10,371 nucleotides of DNA from Clostridia bacterium. Lineage in GTDB: Bacteria; Bacillota_A; Clostridia; Christensenellales; Aristaeellaceae. A model generated the notes under the pieces. The model had not been told where the DNA came from and made no database searches. It saw only the letters and a program-made list of their open reading frames with translations. The stretch spans positions 1 to 10,371 of the forward strand of contig JAFXMP010000374.1 in the NCBI GenBank assembly GCA_017530275.1, read 5' to 3'. Both the position numbers and the translations under genes were made by a program. The number at the start of each line of letters is the position of its first letter. The first letter of the stretch is position 1. Of this stretch, positions 1 through 5,598 are shown piece after piece.

Positions 1-210
1 CATGATTTCAACCGGACTGTTGGGAAGCTCAAAAGGAATCGCTCCAATGTTCATTATCTCCAGCATCTCTTAGACCTGATTGTGTTTATGAGGCAGGATG
101 ATTGTTTCTGCTTTATGGAACCAGACAGAGAGACGTTCATTGCTGTCACACTTTATGAGCTTGGAATGACTTTCCAGGACCTAATAAGCACCCTTGGCAG
201 AAGTGCTTAG
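1..210 (+). CDS. C-terminal part of an unidentified protein (cut by window start)
   Basis: Frame 1 is open from the first base to a TAG at 208-210, giving 69 residues with no internal stop. The start lies upstream of the window. The fragment is basic at first (KLKRNRSN), then has a likely amphipathic helix (YLQHLLDLIVFM), and later the run YELGMTFQDL. I recognise no motif, membrane segment or family. It is followed after about 140 bases by the XRE regulator on the same strand and belongs to the low-GC inner part of the element, so an accessory or regulatory role is a guess from position only. Short length and partial context leave open that this is a chance frame, although the clean reading to a stop shortly before the repressor promoter region favours a real gene. 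Confidence 0.45.
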   Translation, partial: HDFNRTVGKLKRNRSNVHYLQHLLDLIVFMRQDDCFCFMEPDRETFIAVTLYELGMTFQDLISTLGRSA

Positions 211-264
211 AATTTGTTCGGCAATAATTGCTGACCATTCTGAAAAGTTTGGATTTGGAATGGG

Positions 265-310
265 TGGGAAATACACCACGAAACCCCGTAGATGGATGGG
301 AAATACACCA
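265..310 (+). repeat. Two direct copies of TGGGAAATACACCA, likely operator sites
   Basis: The 14-base word TGGGAAATACACCA occurs at 265-278 and again at 297-310, a spacing of exactly 32 bases (about three helical turns). Each copy contains a GGTG/GATG...CACC imperfect dyad (263-277 in the first copy). The second copy ends about 20 bases upstream of a TATAAT box, where a -35 element would lie. This is the position expected of operators for the XRE-type regulator encoded immediately downstream. Binding is inferred, not shown. Confidence 0.5.
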
Positions 311-331
311 ACATTCGTTCTCATTCTGTTA

Positions 332-337
332 TATAAT
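332..337 (+). promoter_or_regulatory. Candidate -10 box (TATAAT) for the XRE regulator
   Basis: A perfect TATAAT sits 16 bases before the chosen ATG at 354. No good -35 hexamer is found 16-18 bases upstream; that space is occupied by the end of the second TGGGAAATACACCA repeat. A transcript starting near 344 would have a leader of only about ten bases and no clear Shine-Dalgarno, so expression may be near-leaderless or the promoter may need an activator. Confidence 0.35.
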
Positions 338-353
338 ATTCATGGTGATTGGT

Positions 354-689
354 ATGACTGAAACAAAGACTTTGGGTGTTCGCCTAAAATGTCTGCGACG
401 AAAAAAAGGCCTAACACAAGCTGAACTTGCTTCACTGATGAGAGTCAGCCGAGAAACTGTTAAAGATTGGGAGCACAACAGGTATGAACCTTCTTGCAGA
501 ATCCTTGTTGAGCTCCCAAAGCTCTATCAGGTGTCTACTGATTATCTCCTGGGGATAGATAGTCTAAGGATTATCAAGCTTGAACACCTATCTGATGATC
601 AGGTTGAGGCTTTACACCGATTGATTCTCTTAATGGAGAAAGAAAACAGTTGGATCAGTTCTTTGCCAGACAATCTTCACCATTGTTAG
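354..689 (+). CDS. XRE-family helix-turn-helix transcriptional regulator
   Basis: A 111-aa protein beginning MTETKTLGVRLKCLRRKKGL. Residues about 7-62 form a Cro/C1-type helix-turn-helix domain: LTQAELASLM is helix 2 and SRETVKDWE the recognition helix, followed by the family's usual NRYEPS and YQVSTDYLLGID ending. The tail (LSDDQVEALHRLILLMEKE) is helical and probably mediates dimerisation, as in clostridial phage and element repressors of this size. The frame is open back to an ATG at 228, but the extra residues do not look like protein and would run through the direct repeats; 354 begins exactly at the normal family N-terminus and lies after a TATAAT box. No clear ribosome binding site precedes it. 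Its likely job is to repress element genes and its own promoter through the repeats at 265-310. B. subtilis skin also carries an XRE repressor (SknR), a parallel by position only. Confidence 0.85.
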   Translation: MTETKTLGVRLKCLRRKKGLTQAELASLMRVSRETVKDWEHNRYEPSCRILVELPKLYQVSTDYLLGIDSLRIIKLEHLSDDQVEALHRLILLMEKENSWISSLPDNLHHC

Positions 690-1333
690 TCACCAATTGC
701 AAATAACACTGACTTTCAGCTTAATCCCTGGTATGATTTTTCAAAAGGTAAAATTACCAATTGAGATTCAGAACAGCTGATGCGAATTTTGACAATAGAA
801 CAGTCCGGATTACAGGCACGTTGACCTATTAGGGGAGCGACCGATGTGGCGGCGCAACGAAAGCGAAAGCTGAGCGATCCACGTTACACATCAAGCCAAT
901 GATGCTAAATTGGCACGCGAAAATCCTTGTAGGCAATAATGATACTTCTTCACAGCCTCCTAATGACTAGGGGGGAGTCCCTGCGGTGTACGACAGCTGA
1001 GGTCAGCAGCGGCACTGTGGGGCTATGATGCGGATCGGCAATCCGCAGCCTGTAAAAACGCCCGACTTTCTTATTTGGGAAAGTATGCCGGGGGATGAGA
1101 TAAATGCGGCAATAAAGCAAAAGAAACCGTTCTGTATGTTTCCGATCTAAACGTACTGAATGTGTGGGATATAACAATACCCCGGCAGCAGGTACAACGA
1201 ATTGTACTTGCCGCCGGGGAATATGGCAAGTAGTACGTCATGCCGTATCTACAGCGTATTTTGAAAAAAACAATCCATGGACAAGCAAAAAAACAATCAA
1301 CCAGACATACGTTCAACTAAGGAGGTGGGTTGT
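690..1333. other. Long stretch without a convincing gene; several hairpins, possible structured leader or ncRNA
   Basis: No frame here has both a sensible start with a ribosome binding site and protein-like content. Seen directly are several dyads: GGTAA-AA-TTACC at 747-758; GATGTG (843-848) with CACATC (887-892); GCTG-AGGT-CAGC at 996-1007; a bulged ten-pair stem GGCT/GCGGAT with ATCCGC/AGCC at 1021-1050; and the strong hairpin at 1180-1219. A TTGACA at 789-794 has no convincing -10 partner. The density of stems over 840-1220, in front of the small ORF and recombinase, suggests a structured untranslated leader, a separate small RNA, or the decayed end of another element. I cannot assign it to a known RNA family. 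Confidence 0.4.
1180..1219. other. Strong 18-pair hairpin with CGAA loop upstream of the small ORF
   Basis: Arms 1180-1197 and 1202-1219 pair over 18 positions with one A-C mismatch and one G-U wobble, closing a CGAA tetraloop. No U-run follows on either strand (aatatgg on plus; a short tattgtta on minus), so it does not look like an intrinsic terminator. It could be a transcript-stabilising or regulatory structure, or an origin- or recombination-type palindrome. It lies about 115 bases upstream of the small ORF start. Confidence 0.7.
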
Positions 1334-1480
1334 GTGAAAAAAAACGATGCGCCTGTGGTGCGCTGCGAATATACAAAAGCCGAAAAGAGCCTCTCCCATC
1401 TGTTGGAAGAATCTTTTCGGCTTTATCTGAACAGTATCCTTGCACAGGCAGGGAAAACTGTGTTACCATGTGGGCGATGA
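1334..1480 (+). CDS. Small 48-aa protein directly upstream of the recombinase
   Basis: The GTG start at 1334 is preceded by a perfect AAGGAGG at 1319-1325 with eight bases of spacing. The frame is also open from an ATG at 1277, but that start has no ribosome binding site. The product begins VKKNDAPVVRCEYTKAEK and continues with a predicted helix SLSHLLEESFRLYLNSILAQ, ending PCGR. There is no signal peptide or membrane segment. Its stop (1478-1480) lies 28 bases before the recombinase start and inside the same presumed transcript, so the two are probably co-expressed. I do not recognise a named family; small ORFs in this position are common in clostridial serine-recombinase elements. It is a positional candidate for a recombination directionality factor or regulator, which is inference. 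A perfect 13-base inverted repeat lies inside the coding sequence. Confidence 0.6.
   Translation: MKKNDAPVVRCEYTKAEKSLSHLLEESFRLYLNSILAQAGKTVLPCGR
1376..1424. repeat. Perfect 13-base inverted repeat inside the small ORF
   Basis: AAAGCCGAAAAGA at 1376-1388 is exactly complementary to TCTTTTCGGCTTT at 1412-1424, with a 23-base loop. In the mRNA it would form a stable stem about 80 bases before the recombinase start. The right arm is not followed by a U-run (it reads atctga). Possible roles are translational coupling or attenuation ahead of the recombinase; it may also be fortuitous. Confidence 0.6.
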
Positions 1481-1495
1481 ATGGCCGCTTATTTC

Positions 1496-1502
1496 AAGGA
1501 GG
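1496..1502 (+). promoter_or_regulatory. Ribosome binding site AAGGAGG that fixes the recombinase start at 1508
   Basis: A perfect AAGGAGG five bases before the ATG at 1508. The alternative in-frame ATG at 1481 directly abuts the stop of the small ORF and has no Shine-Dalgarno, so the nine-residue longer form is less likely. Confidence 0.8.
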
Positions 1503-1507
1503 ATAAG

Positions 1508-3085
1508 ATGTACCTGGAAATAAGCAACCCCATGGATTACCACGTCGCTCTGTACATTCGTTTGTCAAAGGAGGATGAAACTGAAGGCCCATCCCAGAGC
1601 GTTACCAACCAACAATCCTTGCTGAGTGAATTCGTACAGCAGCATCGGCTGTCCGTTTATGATACCTACATCGACGACGGCTTCAGTGGCACCAGCTTCG
1701 ACCGCCCGGCCTTCCAACGGATGATTGAGGATATCGAAACCAAGAAGGTCAACATGGTCATTACGAAGGACTTATCACGCCTGGGACGCGACTACATCAT
1801 GACCGGTCATTACATGGAGCGGTACTTTCCTGAGAAGTGTGTGCGCTACATTTCCCTGCTGGACGGCATCGACACCGGTGTGGAATCCAGCGCCAATGAT
1901 ATTACGCCCTTCCGCGCCATCATGAATGACATGTACGCTAAGGACATCTCCAAGAAGATCAAGTCCGTGAAGCGTGACAAGCAGCGTAAGGGACAGTTCA
2001 TTGGCGGCAAACCCATGTACGGCTATAAGATGCACCCCACGGAGAAAAACAAGATCGTTATTGACGAGGAAGCAGCTTTTGTTGTCCGGCGTATCTTCGC
2101 CATGGCATTGGAGGGCATAAGCTGCCGGCAGATCGCCGTGCGGCTGAACGAGGAGCACATTCCCACGCCTGCGGTCTACGCCGGGCTGCCCCGTAGTACA
2201 AAAGGCGCTTACTGCGGTCAATGGTCGTCAGAGCGTATCACGGAAATGCTGAAAAATGAAACCTACATCGGTCATATGGTACAAGGACGAACGGTGAAGA
2301 TCAGTTACAAGTCCAAGAAATGCCATGCGCAGCCGCCAGAAAACTGGGTGGTGGTAAAGAATACCCATGAGGCGCTGATCGATGAGGAAGCCTTCCGCAA
2401 GGTGCAGCTGCTGATCGGCAGCCGGAAACACACCCGAAGCCGAACCTACGATTTCCTGCTGAAAGGACTGATTTTCTGCCACGAATGCGGCTACCCGATG
2501 GCGGTCTTGAACCGTCCCAACGCCGCCGGAGAAGAAAGGCTGTTCTTTGTCTGCCGTACCTATCAACGTTTCACCAAGGCGGGGGTGTGCACCTGCCACT
2601 CCATCAAAGAACAAACGGTGACGGAGGCGGTAATCGCCAAAGTGAAGGAGGTGTGCCAAGCTTTCTTATGCCCGGCTAGATTGCAGCCCATTGCCGCAGC
2701 GGCGGTGGAGGAAGCCCGGAAAGCGGATGGCTGTGAAGTGGAAATCCAGAGTTTGCAAAACAAAATCTCGAACCTGAGCGCAAATCTGGATAAAGTATAC
2801 ATGGATCGGCTCAACGGCTTGCTGTCGGAGACAGACTTTGACCGCATCTACAAACGGGTAAAGATGGATCGCACAGCACTGGAAGAAAAGCTGAACCAGC
2901 TAGAGGCACAAAAAGAAAAACCAGTCTCCACCGAAGAACTGGCAAGGAAACTGGTGCAGCAGTATCTGTCTTCCGCCTGCACAAGCAGGGAACTATTGGT
3001 GAGCCTCATCGAGCGCGTGGAACTGACCGATGACAAGCAAGTCATCATTCATTTCCGCTTCCGCGAACTAGAAGCCGTTTCTTAG
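1508..3085 (+). CDS. Large serine recombinase (TnpX/TndX-like, candidate sigK-element recombinase)
   Basis: A 525-aa site-specific recombinase that cuts and rejoins DNA at attachment sites through a phosphoserine link. Domains: resolvase catalytic domain at about 12-155, with YIRLSKEDE carrying the nucleophile Ser20, a DDGFSGTSFDRP block at 56-67, and KDLSRLGRD with Arg91 and Arg94; a recombinase domain (about 170-290, with GKPMYGYKM and the helix GISCRQIAVRLNEE); a zinc ribbon with C324-x2-C327 and C349...C361-x-C363; and a charged coiled coil at about 395-470, typical of large serine integrases. Length and order fit the TndX/CD1231 size class (about 500-535 aa) and nothing is missing, so it is probably active. 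It follows the small ORF by 27 bases and ends 19 bases before the sigma-factor 3' piece. Its likely job is integration and excision of this element at the sigma gene. It is fully readable, with no frameshift. Confidence 0.95.
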   Translation: MYLEISNPMDYHVALYIRLSKEDETEGPSQSVTNQQSLLSEFVQQHRLSVYDTYIDDGFSGTSFDRPAFQRMIEDIETKKVNMVITKDLSRLGRDYIMTGHYMERYFPEKCVRYISLLDGIDTGVESSANDITPFRAIMNDMYAKDISKKIKSVKRDKQRKGQFIGGKPMYGYKMHPTEKNKIVIDEEAAFVVRRIFAMALEGISCRQIAVRLNEEHIPTPAVYAGLPRSTKGAYCGQWSSERITEMLKNETYIGHMVQGRTVKISYKSKKCHAQPPENWVVVKNTHEALIDEEAFRKVQLLIGSRKHTRSRTYDFLLKGLIFCHECGYPMAVLNRPNAAGEERLFFVCRTYQRFTKAGVCTCHSIKEQTVTEAVIAKVKEVCQAFLCPARLQPIAAAAVEEARKADGCEVEIQSLQNKISNLSANLDKVYMDRLNGLLSETDFDRIYKRVKMDRTALEEKLNQLEAQKEKPVSTEELARKLVQQYLSSACTSRELLVSLIERVELTDDKQVIIHFRFRELEAVS

Positions 3086-3113
3086 GGGCAATCGTTTACA
3101 ATAAGCGCCGCGC
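3086..3113. other. Element-chromosome junction (right attachment site region)
   Basis: Between the recombinase stop and the first sigma-like residues lie fewer than 30 bases. An in-frame TAA at 3102-3104 shows that the sigma reading frame does not continue into the element. The codons after it read A-P-R before the conserved YVSR, where intact SigK usually has I-S-R-S. The crossover is therefore probably within 3105-3113. The exact core cannot be fixed without the left junction or an uninterrupted relative. Confidence 0.55.
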
Positions 3114-3179
3114 TATGTATCCCGCATGGAAAAGCGGGCGCTGGAAATGCTGCGGGAAGGTCTGGAAACGGATCAATAG
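3105..3179 (+). pseudogene. sigK: 3' exon of a sporulation sigma factor, most like sigK, separated by the element
   Basis: A 24-codon open segment between a TAA (3102-3104) and a TAG (3177-3179), with no usable start of its own. RYVSRMEKRAL is the hallmark end of region 4.2 in mother-cell sigma factors; B. subtilis SigK has SRSYVSRIEKRAL and SigE has SQSYISRLEKRII, so SigK fits best. The remaining residues (EMLREGLETDQ) make a short charged tail of normal kind. The first part of the recognition helix and everything upstream must lie beyond the left end of the element, so neither half could work alone. A clean stop and a strong terminator 20 bases later show that this is the true gene end. If the recombinase excises the element in the mother cell, an intact sigma gene would result. 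If not, this is simply a gene broken by insertion. SigE or another paralogue is the main alternative. Confidence 0.72.
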
Positions 3180-3198
3180 ATCCATTGAAAGTTACGGG

Positions 3199-3229
3199 GC
3201 AGGAAGCGTTACGCTTCCTGCTTTTATTT
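3199..3229 (+). terminator. Intrinsic terminator after the sigma-factor 3' end
   Basis: GCAGGAAGCG (3199-3208) and CGCTTCCTGC (3212-3221) pair perfectly over ten bases around a TTA loop, followed by TTTTATTT. It starts 20 bases after the sigma stop codon. Confidence 0.93.
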
Positions 3230-3245
3230 GCGTGGTTTCCCGCGT

Positions 3246-3273
3246 TTTTCATCACCGCGGCGCGGTGTGAAAA
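3246..3273. other. Bulged 12-pair hairpin between the sigma terminator and gpmI promoter
   Basis: TTTTCA-T-CACCGC (3246-3258) pairs with GCGGTG-TGAAAA (3262-3273) around a GGC loop, leaving T3252 bulged. It is followed by a weak T-rich run (gactatttt), so it may be a second, backup terminator insulating gpmI from upstream transcription. Function is inferred. Confidence 0.5.
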
Positions 3274-3312
3274 GACTATTTTGTCACGCATTTTTGAGAA
3301 TAAGGAAAACAC

Positions 3313-3341
3313 TTGAAGGATCGGGAAATTTCTATTATAAT
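3313..3341 (+). promoter_or_regulatory. Promoter of the gpmI operon
   Basis: TTGAAG at 3313-3318 and TATAAT at 3336-3341, with the ideal 17-base spacer. The predicted start is near 3348, giving a leader of about 50 bases before the gpmI ATG. It matches the housekeeping sigma-A consensus closely. Confidence 0.88.
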
Positions 3342-3397
3342 AGAAGCGGCGTTCAAAGAGGGCGCGGAATGGAACAAGCGCAAAGGAGACAGAAAAA

Positions 3398-4939
3398 ATG
3401 AGCAAACAGATGACAGCTTTGATCATCATGGACGGTTTCGGCATCAACCCCAGTCACGAGGGCAACGCGATTTACATGGCGGGCACCCCGCACCTGGACG
3501 AGCTGGTAGCGAAGTATCCCCATACCCAGCTGGGCGCCAGCGGCATGGACGTGGGCCTGCCGGACGGCCAGATGGGCAACAGCGAGGTGGGCCACCTGAA
3601 CATGGGCGCGGGCCGCATCGTGTATCAGGAATTGACCCGCATCACCAAGGACATCCAGGACGGCGTATTTTTTGAAAAAGAACCTCTGATCTGGGCCATG
3701 GACAGCGTAAAAGAAAATGGCGGCGCCCTGCATATGATGGGCCTGCTGTCCGACGGCGGCGTGCACAGCCACAACACCCACCTGTACGCCCTGCTGGAAA
3801 TGGCGAAAAAGAGGGGCCTCAAGAAGGTATTCGTGCACTGCTATTTGGACGGCCGCGACGTGCCCCCCACCTCTGCCATCGACTATATGCGCCAGCTGGT
3901 GGCCAAAATGAAGGAAATCGGCGTGGGCCAGGTAGCTTCCATTCAGGGCCGCTTCTGGGGCATGGACCGCGATAATATCTGGGACCGGGTGGAAAAGGGC
4001 TACGACGCCATCGTACTGGGCGAAGGCATCCGGGAAACCGATCCTGTGGAAGCCGTGCAGCACAGCTACGACAACGGCAAGACCGACGAATTCATGATCC
4101 CCACCGTGATCGAAAAGGACGGAAAGCCCCTGACCACCGTGGAACCGGGCGACAGCATGATCTTCTTCAACTTCCGCCCCGACCGCGCGCGGCAGATGAC
4201 CCGCGCCTTCATCATGCCCGATTTCAAGGGCTTTGAGCGCAAGAAGGGCTTCATCCCCGTGCAGTATGTGACCATGACCCAGTACGACGCCACCTTCACC
4301 GGCCTCAAGGTGGTCAATCCCCCCGAAAGCCTGGACAATACCCTGGGCGAATATTTAGCGAAACTGGGCATGACCCAGGCCCATATCGCCGAAACCCAGA
4401 AGTACGCCCACGTCACCTTCTTCTTCAACGGCGGCGTGGAAGCCCCCAATCAAGGCGAAGAACGCTTCCTGATCGATTCGCCCAAGGTAGCCACCTTCGA
4501 TATGAAGCCCGAAATGAGCGCCCCCGAAGTGACGCAGAAAGCCCTGGAATTGATCGACAGCGGCAAATACGACGTGATGATCCTGAACTACGCCAACTGC
4601 GACATGGTGGGCCACACCGGCATCATCCCCGCCGCCATCGAAGCCGTGAAGGAAGTGGATAAGGACGTGGGCATTCTCGTGAATGAAATCATCAAGTTAG
4701 GCGGCCGGGCCTTTATCACCGCCGACCACGGCAACGCCGACCAGATGATCGATCCCATTACCGGCGAACCTTTCACCGCTCACTCCACCAACCCCGTGCC
4801 CTTCATCGCCTGCGATGAAAAACTCATCGGCAAAAAGCTGCGGGACGGCGGCCGCCTGGCGGATATCGCCCCCACCCTGCTCACCTGCATGGGCGTTGAA
4901 GTGCCCAAGGAAATGACCGGAAAGAGCCTGATTGAATGA
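3398..4939 (+). CDS. gpmI: 2,3-bisphosphoglycerate-independent phosphoglycerate mutase
   Basis: Converts 3-phosphoglycerate to 2-phosphoglycerate in cytosolic glycolysis and gluconeogenesis, using two Mn ions and a phosphoserine intermediate. The 513 residues match the usual 505-515 of the family. The alkaline-phosphatase-like domain supplies MDGFG with Asp12 and GNSEVGHLN with the catalytic Ser62. The inserted phosphotransferase domain (about 75-310) carries SDGGVHSH and CYLDGRDVPPTSA, and the C-terminal metal motifs NYANCDMVGHTG and TADHGNADQM are intact. AAAGGAG at 3382-3388 supports the ATG at 3398. In spore formers this enzyme is known to be sensitive to pH and Mn, which helps hold 3-phosphoglycerate in dormant spores; that is family knowledge. 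It is the first gene of an operon, and its stop overlaps the next start as ATGA. Confidence 0.98.
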   Translation: MSKQMTALIIMDGFGINPSHEGNAIYMAGTPHLDELVAKYPHTQLGASGMDVGLPDGQMGNSEVGHLNMGAGRIVYQELTRITKDIQDGVFFEKEPLIWAMDSVKENGGALHMMGLLSDGGVHSHNTHLYALLEMAKKRGLKKVFVHCYLDGRDVPPTSAIDYMRQLVAKMKEIGVGQVASIQGRFWGMDRDNIWDRVEKGYDAIVLGEGIRETDPVEAVQHSYDNGKTDEFMIPTVIEKDGKPLTTVEPGDSMIFFNFRPDRARQMTRAFIMPDFKGFERKKGFIPVQYVTMTQYDATFTGLKVVNPPESLDNTLGEYLAKLGMTQAHIAETQKYAHVTFFFNGGVEAPNQGEERFLIDSPKVATFDMKPEMSAPEVTQKALELIDSGKYDVMILNYANCDMVGHTGIIPAAIEAVKEVDKDVGILVNEIIKLGGRAFITADHGNADQMIDPITGEPFTAHSTNPVPFIACDEKLIGKKLRDGGRLADIAPTLLTCMGVEVPKEMTGKSLIE

Positions 4940-5583
4940 TCTATTCCTACTGTAAACGCTGCCGCATGGAAAGCCCGGGGGACGTGTGTTCCGGCTGCGG
5001 CAAGCGCGCCACCGCCGCCTGCCAGCGGGATAAATGGAGCGTCGCTTCCGTTCCGCTGGCGGACAGCCGCGCCTGGCGCACGTCTTTCCTGGCGCTGCTG
5101 GGAGCCGCGGCCCTGCTGCTGGGCGTGGTGTTCGGGCTGGAAGCCCTGTTTGGCGGCCCGGCCCGCGTTACGCTCCTGTGGAACAGCGCTTTCATTCGGG
5201 TCACGCTGGCTTTCGTGGTGGTCGGGCTGGCAGTGGTATTCCTGTTCCTGCTGATCCAGGGCAGGGAAACCAATGTGTTCACCTTGGATTCCCAGGGCGC
5301 GCATCAGCATACCTGGCACGGCCCCCAGAAATGGAAAAGCTGGGCGCGGCTCCAAAGCGCCGACCCGGCCAAGGATATCCCCCAGCAGGACGGCTCCGTG
5401 ATGCATTTGAGCCAGGAAAGGCATATGCTGTGGCAGGATGTGCTTTCCGTAAAGTACCAGCCCGCCCGGTCCATGATCCTTTTGTATCATACTCCTCACT
5501 GCGCCCCCCTGGCGCTCAAGCTCCCCGCCGGGGAATACGAGCTGGCGGCGGCTTATGTGGGAAAATACTGCAAAGGAAAATAG
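4936..5583 (+). CDS. Zinc-ribbon protein with two membrane helices
   Basis: A 215-aa protein of unknown function. An N-terminal zinc ribbon (C6-x2-C9, C18-x2-C21) is followed by a basic linker, two likely transmembrane helices at about 50-72 and 86-107, and a soluble C-terminal half of about 105 residues (VFTLDSQGAHQHTW..., SVKYQPARSMILLYHT) whose alternating pattern suggests a beta-rich, possibly PH-like domain. Both termini would face the cytoplasm. The start ATG overlaps the gpmI stop by four bases, so translation is probably coupled. The stop lies 15 bases before deoC. The arrangement of zinc ribbon, membrane and soluble sensor-like domain recalls zinc-ribbon membrane proteins of Firmicutes, but I cannot name a family. 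A role in carbon metabolism is not implied by the operon alone. Confidence 0.85.
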   Translation: MIYSYCKRCRMESPGDVCSGCGKRATAACQRDKWSVASVPLADSRAWRTSFLALLGAAALLLGVVFGLEALFGGPARVTLLWNSAFIRVTLAFVVVGLAVVFLFLLIQGRETNVFTLDSQGAHQHTWHGPQKWKSWARLQSADPAKDIPQQDGSVMHLSQERHMLWQDVLSVKYQPARSMILLYHTPHCAPLALKLPAGEYELAAAYVGKYCKGK

Positions 5584-5598
5584 AAAAGAGGAATGAAA

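Larger units (their letters stand above)
1..3104 (+). mobile_element. Right end of a skin-like element inserted in a sporulation sigma gene (left end outside window)
   Basis: This stretch carries accessory genes (unknown protein, XRE repressor, small ORF, large serine recombinase) and stops just before the 3' piece of a sporulation sigma-factor gene. The left 700 bases are visibly AT-richer than the gpmI-deoC region to the right. A large serine recombinase gene next to one end of its element is the usual layout of TnpX/TndX-type elements and of the sigK-intervening element of C. difficile. The exact right boundary is not resolved: it lies between the recombinase stop (3085) and the first sigma codons (about 3105-3113). 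The left end is not in the window, so total size, cargo and excision ability are unknown. No conjugation or phage structural genes are visible here, so phage, mobilisable element and decayed element all remain possible. Confidence 0.6.

Noticed and set aside
950..1316. Minus-strand frames of 75 and 81 codons in the gene-poor region
   Set aside because: No ribosome binding sites, no recognisable motifs, and they overlap each other and the structured region.
1116..1337. Open frame without a start (ending in Y-F-E-K-N-N-P-W and LRRWVV), overlapping the GTG of the small ORF; a neighbouring frame also reads LNVLNVWD
   Set aside because: It has no initiation codon or ribosome binding site and runs through the strong hairpin at 1180-1219. 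It might be a decayed gene, but this cannot be supported from the sequence alone.
1..3104. Reading the element as a conjugative transposon or prophage
   Set aside because: No relaxase, conjugation, capsid or lysis gene is visible in the window; only the recombinase end is present, so the class stays open.
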